A stretch of 22,175 nucleotides of DNA from CAYSXY01 sp964435165 (GCA_964435165.1 CAYSXY010000035.1:1-22175), one strand, 5' to 3'; shown: positions 1-7,659, numbered from the stretch's first letter. Translations and numbers: made by a program. Notes: generated from the letters alone by a model not told the origin.

Positions 1-244
1 CACTCTCGGCATCATACATTTGTGGATAACTAGGTTAATTAAGGGATAGATTCATATAACGGCGAATTTGCCACTACAAAACCAATCACAATCTGAAGCA
101 ACCCTTTCCATAAACGCAGGGCGAAATTAGCGTTGGCTACGCAGCAAGAAGCCCTCGGCTTCGCCGCGAGTTCATCGCTTGGGAACCGCCACTTGCTCAT
201 ATGGAAAACAAGGTAGCTGCGCGTTCAGCTTTGTGTTGGTTCAC
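1..244. other. Non-coding left edge of the window
   Basis: No convincing gene is seen. Two small items are present: a perfect DnaA-box nonamer at 21-29 (TGTGGATAA, the complement of TTATCCACA) next to AT-rich DNA, and an inverted repeat GAAGCC-CTC-GGCTTC at 148-162 downstream of the minus-strand hydratase gene. The hairpin lacks a T-run in either direction, so it is not a convincing intrinsic terminator. What lies to the left is outside the window. Confidence 0.5.
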
Positions 245-697
245 TCAGGCCAGTGGAATCATCACTGACACGTCCATGCTCAGCACGGCTTTATCGCTCT
301 GATTGTGGACGATGAGCGTGGCTGAGGCGATGCCGGTATTCGGTTTGGAGTCGGATAAGCGCTTATTGGTGATGGTGCTGGTGACCGTCAGTTGGTCGTC
401 GGGATAGACGGGGGCCAGCCAGCGTAGAGAGTTGAGGCCAAAACCGATAATGCCTTTGGGCATGTTGAAATGCTCGTTGGTCATGAGGTTGATGGCCATG
501 GCGGCCGTCTGCCAGCCGCTGGCGACCAGCCCACCAAAAAAAGAATCTTTCGCCGCTTCGGGGTCGGTGTGGAAATATTGCTGATCATATTCACGACAAA
601 AGCGAATAATATCCTCTTCGCTAAAGGTGAAAGGTGTGCTGACCAGTTCGGTGTCGACAGGGAGGCGGTCAAACAGGTCGTGAGGGGTGGCGATCAT
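245..697 (-). CDS. MaoC family (hotdog-fold) dehydratase
   Basis: Predicted 150-residue single-domain MaoC-like protein, the usual size for small (R)-specific enoyl-CoA hydratase relatives. After an N-terminal strand comes the hydratase helix region (about residues 24-65), with Asp38 and His43 in a YDQQYFHTDPEAA context. This is a variant of the hydratase-2 D-x(4)-H pair. A GGLVASGWQTAA segment follows. These residues probably hydrate or dehydrate an acyl-CoA thioester in the cytoplasm; the substrate is unknown. The frame stays open upstream to an ATG at 859, but those 54 extra residues do not resemble the family and run into the promoter of the divergent aldehyde dehydrogenase, so I place the start at 697. 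No good ribosome binding site is visible at either ATG. A weak promoter lies at 731-759. The neighbours fit a role in fatty or branched acyl-CoA metabolism (inference). Confidence 0.82.
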   Translation of the reverse strand: MIATPHDLFDRLPVDTELVSTPFTFSEEDIIRFCREYDQQYFHTDPEAAKDSFFGGLVASGWQTAAMAINLMTNEHFNMPKGIIGFGLNSLRWLAPVYPDDQLTVTSTITNKRLSDSKPNTGIASATLIVHNQSDKAVLSMDVSVMIPLA

Positions 698-730
698 GGC
701 TTTATTGCATTCTATGAAATATGAGCGCGC

Positions 731-759
731 ACCATAAGCGATGGGCAGCGGAGCGGCAA
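731..759 (-). promoter_or_regulatory. Candidate promoter of the MaoC gene
   Basis: On the minus strand TTGCCG (754-759) and TATGGT (731-736) are separated by 17 bp, each matching 4 of 6 sigma70 consensus bases. A perfect inverted repeat GCAAGC-T-GCTTGC (756-768) overlaps the -35 box and could be an operator. Transcription would begin near 725, giving a leader of about 28 nt to the preferred start at 697. The match is weak and the call is tentative. Confidence 0.25.
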
Positions 760-848
760 GCTGCTTGCGCCTGGGGTGATATATGTTTTTGCTGTCAAAT
801 GGTGCGCTGCCGCATAAAAAATCGCGCAAAGGCGCGTATTCTCTGGCA

Positions 849-876
849 TTGACAGGCATTGGATGCTGCGTGTAAT
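849..876 (+). promoter_or_regulatory. Sigma70-type promoter of the aldehyde dehydrogenase gene
   Basis: A perfect -35 hexamer TTGACA (849-854) is followed after 16 bp by TGTAAT (871-876), which matches 5 of 6 bases of the -10 consensus. Transcription would start near 883, leaving a leader of about 37 nt that carries the AGGAGA ribosome binding site (907-912). It overlaps the longest possible reading of the divergent MaoC gene, which supports the shorter MaoC start. Confidence 0.6.
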
Positions 877-919
877 CCTCATATAACAGATACAGGCTTC
901 ACATTCAGGAGAATAACAT

Positions 920-2440
920 ATGGCGAGTGCATTGCTGCAGTCCGTCGAGTCAAAGGCGGCATTTAAAAAACGCTACGATAATTACATTGGCGGCAAATGG
1001 GTCGCGCCCGTGAAGGGTGAGTATTTTGATAATCTCACGCCCATCAGCGGCCAGGATTATTGCGAAGCGGCGCGTTCGACCGCGGAAGATATTGAATTGG
1101 CGCTGGATGCCGCCCATTACGCCAAAGATGCATGGGGCAAGACATCTCCCGCAGAGCGGGCATCGGTGCTGAACAAGATTGCCGATGCGATGGAAGCAAA
1201 TCTAGACAGGCTGGCGCTGGTTGAAAGCTTTGATAAGGGCAAGCCGATTCGCGAGGCGATGGCAGCCGACATTCCCTTAGCGATTGACCATTTTCGTTAT
1301 TTTGCCAGCGCGGTGCGGGTGCAGGAAGGCACCATCTCCGAGATTGATGAAGATACGATTGCTTATCATTATCATGAGCCATTTGGCGTGATCGGGCAGA
1401 TTATTCCGTGGAACTTTCCATTGCTGATGGCCGCGTGGAAATTGGCGCCGGCCCTGGCTGCCGGCAATTGCGTGGTAATGAAACCTGCCGAGCAAACACC
1501 GGTGAGCATCATGGTGCTGATGGAAATTATCGGCGATCTGTTGCCACCCGGAGTGGTGAATATCGTCAACGGGTTTGGCCAGGAAGCCGGGGCGGCGCTC
1601 TCGACCAATCCGCGTATCGCCAAAGTGGCGTTTACCGGTGAGACCTCGACCGGGCAGATCATCATGCGCGCGGCTGCAGAGAATTTGATTCCTGTCACTT
1701 TGGAACTGGGCGGTAAATCGCCGAATATTTTCTTTGGTGATATTTTTGATCAGGAAGATGGGCTGATGGAAAAAGCCATGGAAGGCTTTGCTATGTTTGC
1801 CCTCAATCAGGGTGAAGCCTGCACCTGCCCGTCACGCGCACTGGTGCATGAGTCGATTTATGACCGCTTTTTGGAACTCGCTGAAGAGCGTGTGAAGAAG
1901 ATGACGGTGGGCAACCCGCTGGAAGTGTCGACGATGATTGGGGCGCAGGCATCCAAAGAGCAGTTGGATAAAATCATCTCCTACATCGATATTGGCAAGG
2001 TGGAAGGGGCGACCATTGTGCTGGGAGGTTCAAAGGCCGACCTTTCGGGGGAATTGGCTGGCGGCTATTATGTGAATCCAACCATTATGGAAGGCTCCAA
2101 CACCATGCGGGTGTTTCGCGAGGAGATTTTTGGGCCGGTTGTCGGCATCACCAAGTTCAAGGATATGGATGAAGCAATCGCCATTGCCAATGATTCGGAT
2201 TACGGGTTAGCCTCGGCGGTGTGGACGCGTGACATTACGCAAGCGCATCGCGCCTCCAAAGCCATTCAAGCGGGACGTGTGTGGGTGAACAGCTATCATC
2301 TCTATCCGGCGCATGCTGCCTTTGGTGGATATAAAAAATCCGGGATCGGGCGTGAGACACATAAAATGATGCTCGACCATTACCAGCAGACGAAATGTGT
2401 GATGGTGAGTCATCATCAGAAGCCGCTCGGCTTCTTTTGA
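920..2440 (+). CDS. aldB: NAD(P)-dependent aldehyde dehydrogenase, AldB/ExaC type
   Basis: A 506-residue aldehyde dehydrogenase oxidising (acet)aldehyde-like substrates to acids in the cytoplasm. Visible landmarks are the cofactor-binding IIPWNFPLL segment with Asn165, the KPAEQTP segment near residue 188, the general base Glu262 in LELGGKSP, and nucleophile Cys301 in NQGEACTCPSR. The CTCPSR version of the active-site loop and the C-terminal HKMMLDHYQQTKC...KPLGFF tail are typical of E. coli AldB (acetaldehyde, aldehyde detoxification) and Pseudomonas ExaC (ethanol oxidation). The length matches those proteins. Start: AGGAGA at 907-912 is 7 nt before the ATG and a strong promoter lies upstream. 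It is monocistronic by position: a repeat element and 236 bp separate it from the acyl-CoA ligase. Family assignment is firm; cofactor and physiological substrate are inferred. Confidence 0.93.
   Translation: MASALLQSVESKAAFKKRYDNYIGGKWVAPVKGEYFDNLTPISGQDYCEAARSTAEDIELALDAAHYAKDAWGKTSPAERASVLNKIADAMEANLDRLALVESFDKGKPIREAMAADIPLAIDHFRYFASAVRVQEGTISEIDEDTIAYHYHEPFGVIGQIIPWNFPLLMAAWKLAPALAAGNCVVMKPAEQTPVSIMVLMEIIGDLLPPGVVNIVNGFGQEAGAALSTNPRIAKVAFTGETSTGQIIMRAAAENLIPVTLELGGKSPNIFFGDIFDQEDGLMEKAMEGFAMFALNQGEACTCPSRALVHESIYDRFLELAEERVKKMTVGNPLEVSTMIGAQASKEQLDKIISYIDIGKVEGATIVLGGSKADLSGELAGGYYVNPTIMEGSNTMRVFREEIFGPVVGITKFKDMDEAIAIANDSDYGLASAVWTRDITQAHRASKAIQAGRVWVNSYHLYPAHAAFGGYKKSGIGRETHKMMLDHYQQTKCVMVSHHQKPLGFF
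2419..2438 (+). terminator. Possible intrinsic terminator overlapping the aldB stop
   Basis: GAAGCC-GCTC-GGCTTC (2419-2434) forms a 6-bp stem with a tetraloop and runs directly into TTTT (2435-2438), just before the TGA. It lies inside the codons for the conserved C-terminal tail, so it may exist only because of coding constraint. The U-tract is short. Confidence 0.3.
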
Positions 2441-2465
2441 TAGCACTATCATGAGGCATATAATG

Positions 2466-2563
2466 GCCTGTAAATGATGGTTTTGCTGTGCTGCTCATGT
2501 CACGTACTTGGTGTACGATCATTCCGCTGCTCGCAAAACCATTCATTTTCGGCACATTCTCTA
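2466..2563 (+). repeat. Structured intergenic repeat, copy 1
   Basis: A ~98-bp element 25 bp after the aldB stop. The outer stem 2472-2486 pairs with 2533-2548 with one bulged base. The inner stem CGTAC (2503-2507) pairs with GTACG (2513-2517) around the loop TTGGT. Between the stems lie conserved, mostly unpaired stretches containing GCTGCTCATGTCA on the left and ATCATTCCGCTGCTC on the right. It is nearly identical to copy 2 at 4374-4473 except in the apical loop, and shares its core with copy 3 at 10578-10677. A 3'-end RNA-processing or termination role is inferred only from its position. Confidence 0.85.
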
Positions 2564-2601
2564 CCTCATGTTAATACTATCAGAGAAATCGGTTCTTTGG
2601 G

Positions 2602-2626
2602 ATTATGAATGGTGATGTTTGTACAT
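2602..2626 (+). promoter_or_regulatory. Leader motif shared with the acyl-CoA dehydrogenase gene, copy 1
   Basis: ATTATGAAT followed by GGTGATGTTTGTACAT closely matches 4645-4670 (ATTATGAAG then GGGTGATGTTTTGACAT), with one gap and a few changes. Both lie upstream of catabolic genes (51 bp and 103 bp before the ATG) and downstream of a copy of the structured repeat. It could be a regulator site or a remnant of a shared ancestral intergenic region; no known operator was recognised. Confidence 0.4.
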
Positions 2627-2676
2627 AGCGAGTGTATTACCATTTCTTCTCCTTATAGTGGTGAGGGAGGTATAAA

Positions 2677-4353
2677 ATGAATCAAGAGAATGACAAAGCC
2701 TGGGTGGACGGGCTGACTATTGGGCAGGTGCTACGACAGACGGCAGAACGTTATGCGGAGCAAGATGCGTTAGTATTTCCGCAATTGGATTTACGGATGA
2801 GCTATGCTGAGTTGGATGCAGTGGTGGATCAGGCAGCCAAGGCATTGATGGCGCTGGGCTTTAAAAAAGGTGAGCATATCGGTTGCTGGGCAACGAATAT
2901 TCCAGGCTGGGCGATCTTGCAATTGGCGACAGCGCGCATGGGGGCCGTGCTGGTGACGATCAACCCGGCTTATCGTGCCAGCGAATTGGGGTATGTGCTA
3001 AAGCAGGGCGATATTGCCGGGTTGTTCCTGGCCGATCAGTTTAAAAGCTCTAACTATCATGAGATTCTTGGCGATGTGTGCCCGGAACTGGCCAATGCGA
3101 AAGATGGTGTGGTCAACAGCTCAGCCTTACCCACATTACGTTGTGTGGTGAATATGCGCGGTGAGACGCCATCTACCATGCTGGATTGGGACGCATTCCT
3201 GGCGCGGGGTGATGCGGTGGATGATCATGCCCTAGCCAAGGCCGAAGCTGTGCTCAGCGCGTCCGACCCGATTAATATTCAATATACATCGGGCACCACG
3301 GGCTTTCCCAAAGCGGCGATGCTGACCCACCGCAATATTCTCCTCAATGCCTATCATGTGACCGGCTGTCAGAATATTACCAATCGTGATCGCATGTGCA
3401 TCCCAGTGCCCTATTATCATTGTTTTGGGTTGGTGATGGGCACATTGGGTGCGGTGACGCGCGGAGCGGCGATGGTGATTCCGGCGGAATATTTTGATCC
3501 ACAGGCAACGCTGGAAGCCGTTGAGAAGGAAAAAACCACGACGCTCTACGGTGTACCGACCATGTTTGTGGCAATGCTGGAGCATCCGGAATTTGAACGG
3601 TTTGATTTGAGCAGCCTGCGTAGCGGCATTATGGCCGGTAGCCCCTGCCCGATTGAGGTGATGCGTAAGGTCGTTGATAAAATGCACATGAATGAAGTGA
3701 CCATTGCTTATGGGTTGACCGAAGCCTCACCGGTGATCACCCAAACACGGGTGGATGACCCGGTGGATGTGCGCGTCAGTACGGTAGGTCGTCCTTTGCC
3801 GGGGGTAGAAGCGATGCTGGTTGACCCGGAAACGCGCGAGGAGGTGGGCGTTGATACCAATGGCGAACTGTGTGTGCGCGGCCATGGGGTGATGCTTGGC
3901 TATTACAATAATGAGGAAGCGACGCGTGAGGCTATCAGTGAGGATGGCTGGCTACGCACGGGCGATATTGCCGTGCGTTTTAAGGATGGTAATTATTCGA
4001 TTACCGGGCGTATGAAAGATATGGTCTGCCGTGGCGGGGAGAATATCTACCCGCGGGAGATTGAGGAATTTCTCTTTACTCACCCTGAGGTCGAGCAGGT
4101 GTCGGTGATTGGTGTGCCAGATGCGAAATATGGTGAAGAGCTCTGCGCCTGGGTGCAGCGTAAGGCAGGAAGCTCGCTCGATGAAGAGGCGGTGCGTCAG
4201 TTCTGCAAAGCATCATTAGCGCATTTCAAAGTGCCGCGTTATGTTACCTTCGTGGATGGCTTTCCACAAACGGTGACGGGCAAAATTCAGAAATTTAAGA
4301 TGCGGGAGCAGATGGTGGAGGAGTTGGGGCTTGAAGAGCAACGAACCGCTTGA
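2677..4353 (+). CDS. AMP-forming acyl-CoA ligase (ACSF2/YngI-like)
   Basis: A 558-residue member of the adenylate-forming superfamily that activates a carboxylic acid with ATP and CoA, via an acyl-AMP, to acyl-CoA. The P-loop-like YTSGTTGFPK is at 203-212, YGLTEASP at 345-352, WLRTGD at 425-430 and GRMKDMVCRGGENIYPREIE at about 444-463. The catalytic lysine is Lys536 in TVTGKIQKF. Size and motifs fit medium/branched-chain ligases such as ACSF2 and Bacillus YngI. As YngI sits in a leucine-degradation gene set like this one, the likely substrates are isovalerate or other short branched or medium fatty acids (inference). Acetoacetate activation is an alternative. Start: GGGAGG (2665-2670) is 6 nt before the ATG. 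Repeat copies 1 and 2 flank the gene. Confidence 0.9.
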   Translation: MNQENDKAWVDGLTIGQVLRQTAERYAEQDALVFPQLDLRMSYAELDAVVDQAAKALMALGFKKGEHIGCWATNIPGWAILQLATARMGAVLVTINPAYRASELGYVLKQGDIAGLFLADQFKSSNYHEILGDVCPELANAKDGVVNSSALPTLRCVVNMRGETPSTMLDWDAFLARGDAVDDHALAKAEAVLSASDPINIQYTSGTTGFPKAAMLTHRNILLNAYHVTGCQNITNRDRMCIPVPYYHCFGLVMGTLGAVTRGAAMVIPAEYFDPQATLEAVEKEKTTTLYGVPTMFVAMLEHPEFERFDLSSLRSGIMAGSPCPIEVMRKVVDKMHMNEVTIAYGLTEASPVITQTRVDDPVDVRVSTVGRPLPGVEAMLVDPETREEVGVDTNGELCVRGHGVMLGYYNNEEATREAISEDGWLRTGDIAVRFKDGNYSITGRMKDMVCRGGENIYPREIEEFLFTHPEVEQVSVIGVPDAKYGEELCAWVQRKAGSSLDEEAVRQFCKASLAHFKVPRYVTFVDGFPQTVTGKIQKFKMREQMVEELGLEEQRTA

Positions 4354-4373
4354 TGCGCCAAGGGTGTTTAATT

Positions 4374-4473
4374 GCCTGCAAATGATGGTTTCGCTGTGCT
4401 GCTCATGTCACGTACTTTCACTGTACGATCATTACGCTGCTCGCAAAACCATTCATTTTCGGCACATTCTCTA
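4374..4473 (+). repeat. Structured intergenic repeat, copy 2
   Basis: A 100-bp element starting 21 bp after the stop of the acyl-CoA ligase, in the same orientation as copy 1. It differs from copy 1 at only a few positions, plus the apical loop (TTTCACT between GTAC and GTAC instead of TTGGT). The outer stem AAATGATGGTTTCGC pairs with GCAAAACCATTCATTT, tolerating one change as a mismatch. The conserved internal GCTGCTCATGTCA and ATCATTACGCTGCTC segments are present. Confidence 0.85.
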
Positions 4474-4644
4474 TCCCTTGACCTTTATTCGATTCGTAGT
4501 GATTTGCCTAAAATTGTCTCAAAAATAGTCTCTGTTATGTCATAATGGTTTTGTGGGGGTAGCATGCGATTGGTTCTGGTACATTCTCCATCTCTTGACG
4601 TTTTTCGTGGTGCCTTTTGCAGCGTTATGTCGTTTGTAATGTCT

Positions 4645-4670
4645 ATTATGAAGGGGTGATGTTTTGACAT
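4645..4670 (+). promoter_or_regulatory. Leader motif shared with the acyl-CoA ligase gene, copy 2
   Basis: ATTATGAAG followed by GGGTGATGTTTTGACAT is the counterpart of 2602-2626. It ends in a consensus -35-like TTGACA (4664-4669), but no -10 box follows at the proper distance, so it is listed as a shared sequence element rather than a promoter. Confidence 0.4.
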
Positions 4671-4772
4671 ATATTACGGGTGATGTTGAGGCCAGCAGGC
4701 CGATCCAGCCTTGAGCTACGCCCCATGTGCGAGTCAGTAGGCGAGCACGGGGGCAATCGATAAGGAGTTAAG

Positions 4773-5927
4773 ATGGCAGTAGAATTTGAATTGGATGAAA
4801 TGCACCGCATGTTGCGTGATTCGGTGCGGCAATTTGCGGAAAAAGAAATTCGCCCTGTCGCGGCAGAGCTGGATGAGAAGGAAGAATTCTCCGTCGAGCT
4901 GACGAAGAAGATGGGGGCCTTGGGGCTGTTTGGCATCGTCATTCCAGAGCAATATGGTGGGCAGGGCATGGATTATCTGGCCTACGCCGTTATTTGCGAA
5001 GAGCTGGCACGGGTGGATAGTTCGCAGGCAGCGACGATTACCGCGCATAATTCGCTGGGAGTCGGGCCGCTCTATTATTTCGGTAATGATGATCAGCGGA
5101 AGGCTTATCTACCGAAGCTGTGTACCGGGGAGGCGCTGTGGGGGTTCGGTTTGACCGAGCCGACCGCCGGTTCGGATTCGCGCGGCAGCAAAACCACAGC
5201 TAAAAAGGTCGATGGTGGCTGGGTGATTAATGGTTCCAAACAATGGATCACCAATAGCTCGTCGGAGATCAGCATTGGCGCAACCGTGCAGGCGGTGAGC
5301 GGAAAGGATGAGCAAGGTAATCCAGAATTTAGCTGTTTTATCGTCGAACGCGGCGAGAAGGGCTTTAGCTCCAACACCATGCATGGCAAACTGATGTGGC
5401 GGGCATCCAACACCGGTGAGTTGTTTTTTGACAATTGCTTTGTGCCGGATGATCGCATGTTAGGGGCGCAGGGCGCAGGTTCGCGCCAGATGTTGGAAAC
5501 ACTAGATTCAGGTAAAATCGGCATTGCCGCCATGGGCGTAGGGCTGGCACAAGGATCCTATGAAGCCGCGCTTGCCTACGCGCAGGAGCGTAAGCAATTT
5601 GGCAAGCCATTGTGCAAATTCCAGGCCATTGCCTTCAAGCTGGCCGACATGGCGATGAAAATCGAGCTCGCCCGCACCTTCCTCTATCGTGTGTGCTGGA
5701 TGCGTGACAAAGGCCAGAAGGTGACGAAGGAAGCGGCAATGGCCAAACTCTACGCATCAGAAGTGGCGCAGGAAGTCGCCAATGAAGCCGTGCAAATTCA
5801 TGGTGGCTACGGGCTGATGAAGGAATATGAGGTTGAACGGTTCTATCGCGATCAGCGCTTATTGCAGATTGGTGAGGGGACGTCGGAGATTCAGCGGCTT
5901 ATCATTTCTCGATCCATCGGCTGTTGA
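4773..5927 (+). CDS. Short/branched-chain acyl-CoA dehydrogenase
   Basis: A 384-residue FAD-dependent acyl-CoA dehydrogenase introducing the 2,3 double bond and passing electrons to ETF. The N-terminal helical domain (to about 120) is followed by FAD/substrate-loop motifs WGFGLTEPTAGSD and QWITN, and the C-terminal helical domain contains QIHGGYG. The catalytic base is Glu368 in IGEGTSEIQR, the position used by short-chain (butyryl-CoA type), isobutyryl and 2-methylbutyryl enzymes. Isovaleryl-CoA dehydrogenase instead has Ala/Gly there and a Glu in its LDLERLVLA helix; here that helix reads LDSGKIGIAA. By context it should be the first oxidation step of the leucine/isovalerate pathway (LiuA role), but the active site points to a short-chain-type enzyme. 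AAGGAG (4762-4767) precedes the ATG by 5 nt. It is separated from mccB by a bipartite hairpin repeat. Confidence 0.9.
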   Translation: MAVEFELDEMHRMLRDSVRQFAEKEIRPVAAELDEKEEFSVELTKKMGALGLFGIVIPEQYGGQGMDYLAYAVICEELARVDSSQAATITAHNSLGVGPLYYFGNDDQRKAYLPKLCTGEALWGFGLTEPTAGSDSRGSKTTAKKVDGGWVINGSKQWITNSSSEISIGATVQAVSGKDEQGNPEFSCFIVERGEKGFSSNTMHGKLMWRASNTGELFFDNCFVPDDRMLGAQGAGSRQMLETLDSGKIGIAAMGVGLAQGSYEAALAYAQERKQFGKPLCKFQAIAFKLADMAMKIELARTFLYRVCWMRDKGQKVTKEAAMAKLYASEVAQEVANEAVQIHGGYGLMKEYEVERFYRDQRLLQIGEGTSEIQRLIISRSIGC

Positions 5928-5938
5928 GGTTTTGCTTT

Positions 5939-5998
5939 GTCATACCGGCGAAAGCCGGTATCCAGTAGCTCTAGACCCCGGCTTTCGCCGGGGTGACA
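5939..5998. repeat. Bipartite REP-like hairpin repeat
   Basis: Two GC-rich hairpins face each other. ATACCGGC-GAAA-GCCGGTAT lies at 5942-5961, and ACCCCGGC-TTTC-GCCGGGGT at 5975-5994. They are flanked by GTCAT...ATCCAG on one side and its inverse (CTAGAC...GTGACA) on the other. This is the widespread proteobacterial GTCATNCC...GGNATCCAG repeat type, here as an inverted pair. It fills the gap between the acyl-CoA dehydrogenase and mccB and could stabilise the upstream mRNA or attenuate transcription. Confidence 0.75.
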
Positions 5999-6024
5999 AT
6001 AAATGAGATAAGGTTTTTCTTGGC

Positions 6025-7647
6025 ATGGGTTCCATCGGCACAGCTATTTCTTCCGGCGATTCGACATTTCAGGAGAACAAGGCCTATCATCAGGGGTTGT
6101 TGGCGACGCTCAAGGAGCGGTTGGCGCTGATCAAGCAAGGGGGTGGCGAGCGAGCGGTTGAGCGTCATCGCGGGCGCGGCAAGCTTCTTCCGCGCGAACG
6201 CATTGAGCGTATTCTTGATGATGGTTCGCCGTTTTTGGAGCTCAGCCCACTGGCCGCGTGGGAGATGTATGATAGCGGGGTGCCGGGCGCGGGTATGGTG
6301 ACCGGTATTGGCCGGGTGCAGGGAGTCAATTGCATGTTTGTGGCAAATGATGCCACGGTCAAGGGCGGCACTTATTTTCCGATGACAGCGAAAAAACATT
6401 TGCGGGCGCAGGAAATTGCGCGGGCGAACCGCCTGCCATGCATCTATCTGGTCGATTCCGGCGGTGCTTACTTGCCGATGCAGGATGAGGTGTTTCCAGA
6501 CCGTGATCATTTCGGGCGCATTTTTTTTAATCAGGCGCAGATGTCCGCCGCGGGAATTCCGCAAATTGCCATCGTGCTTGGGTCATGCACGGCGGGCGGT
6601 GCTTATGTGCCAGCGATGTCCGATGAGACGGTGATTGTGAAGGACAATGGCACCATTTTTCTGGCCGGGCCACCACTGGTGAAAGCGGCGACGGGTGAAG
6701 AAGTGACCGATCAGGATTTGGGTGGTGCAAAAGTGCATACACAGACTTCCGGCGTGGCTGATCACTTTGCTGCGGACGAAGAAGAGGCGCTGCATTTGGC
6801 GCGTGATATTGCCGCCCATCTCAATGTGTCGGGAAGTAGCGCCACAGACATACCGGGCCGGCAAGAGCCGGTGCCGCCCTTATTTGATGCGGAAGAGATA
6901 TACGGTATTTTGCCGCAGGATACGACGCGTATTCCCTTTGATGTGCGCGATATTTTAGCGCGAGTGGTGGATGGATCCGAATTTCATGAATTCAAAGCTC
7001 GCTATGGTTCTACGCTGGTGTGCGGGTTTGCTCATATTCATGGCTACCCGGTGGGCATCGTTGCTAATAATGGCGTGCTGTTTTCGGAAAGCAGCCTGAA
7101 AGGTGCGCATTTTGTTCAGCTCTGTGGTCAGCGCGGTATTCCGCTGTTGTTTGTGCAGAACATCACCGGTTTCATGGTGGGCAAAAAGTATGAATCCGAA
7201 GGTATTGCCAAGCATGGGGCCAAGTTGGTGACGGCTGTTTCCACCACGTCGGTGCCTAAGCTGACAGTGATTATTGGTGGCTCTTACGGTGCTGGCAATT
7301 ACGGCATGTGCGGGCGCGCGTATGACCCTCGTTTTTTATGGATGTGGCCCAATGCGCGTATCTCGGTGATGGGAGGTGAGCAAGCGGCCGGTGTACTGGC
7401 GACGGTACGTAATCAAGCGTTGGAGAAATCCGGTAAAAAGCCCATGACGGCTAAGGAAGAAGCTGCGTTCAAAGCGCCGATGCTGGAGCAGTTTGAGCGT
7501 CAGAGCGATGCGTATTACAGCACGGCACGTCTGTGGGATGATGGCATCATCGACCCGGCGCAGACACGCGATGTGGTGGGGCTGGCCTTGGAGGCATGTT
7601 ATTGGGAGGCGCCACAGCCAAAACCCTATGGCATTTTTCGGATGTAG
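6025..7647 (+). CDS. liuB: Methylcrotonyl-CoA carboxylase, carboxyltransferase (beta) subunit
   Basis: A 540-residue biotin-dependent carboxyltransferase that moves carboxyl from carboxybiotin to 3-methylcrotonyl-CoA, giving 3-methylglutaconyl-CoA. Both crotonase-like halves are present. The N-half shows GGGERAVERHRGRGKLLPRERI (about 39-60) and VDSGGAYLPMQDEVFPDRDHFGRIF (about 143-167), the latter typical of MCC rather than propionyl-CoA carboxylase. Oxyanion-type GGAYVPAMSDE is near 191-201. The C-half shows NGVLFSESSLKGAHF and FMVGKKYESEGIAKHGAK. Length equals that of known MCC beta subunits. The start at 6025 is 97 bp after the upstream stop; the ribosome binding site (AAGG near 6010) is weak and distant. 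The hydratase gene follows after 12 bp, so co-transcription is expected. Confidence 0.95.
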   Translation: MGSIGTAISSGDSTFQENKAYHQGLLATLKERLALIKQGGGERAVERHRGRGKLLPRERIERILDDGSPFLELSPLAAWEMYDSGVPGAGMVTGIGRVQGVNCMFVANDATVKGGTYFPMTAKKHLRAQEIARANRLPCIYLVDSGGAYLPMQDEVFPDRDHFGRIFFNQAQMSAAGIPQIAIVLGSCTAGGAYVPAMSDETVIVKDNGTIFLAGPPLVKAATGEEVTDQDLGGAKVHTQTSGVADHFAADEEEALHLARDIAAHLNVSGSSATDIPGRQEPVPPLFDAEEIYGILPQDTTRIPFDVRDILARVVDGSEFHEFKARYGSTLVCGFAHIHGYPVGIVANNGVLFSESSLKGAHFVQLCGQRGIPLLFVQNITGFMVGKKYESEGIAKHGAKLVTAVSTTSVPKLTVIIGGSYGAGNYGMCGRAYDPRFLWMWPNARISVMGGEQAAGVLATVRNQALEKSGKKPMTAKEEAAFKAPMLEQFERQSDAYYSTARLWDDGIIDPAQTRDVVGLALEACYWEAPQPKPYGIFRM

Positions 7648-7659
7648 GGGCGTGAGAGC

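Larger units (their letters stand above)
4354..4772. other. 419-bp intergenic region rich in repeat remnants
   Basis: No gene is supported here. The region holds structured repeat copy 2 (4374-4473) and a second, diverged copy of that repeat's tail. Positions 4461-4491 and 4578-4607 agree at about 26 of 31 positions over GGYACATTCTC-ATC-CTTGAC. It is preceded at 4541-4553 by a remnant resembling the repeat's left arm (ATAATGGTTTTG). The shared leader motif is at 4645-4670. Several TTGAC hexamers occur (4479, 4595, 4664), but none has a convincing -10 box at 16-18 bp. Confidence 0.5.

Noticed and set aside
698..859. N-terminal extension of the MaoC gene to an ATG at 859
   Set aside because: The 54 extra residues do not look like the family, and the region carries the divergent aldB promoter and a candidate MaoC promoter.
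4331..4528. 65-codon frame running through repeat copy 2
   Set aside because: It starts inside the ligase gene and consists mostly of repeat sequence.
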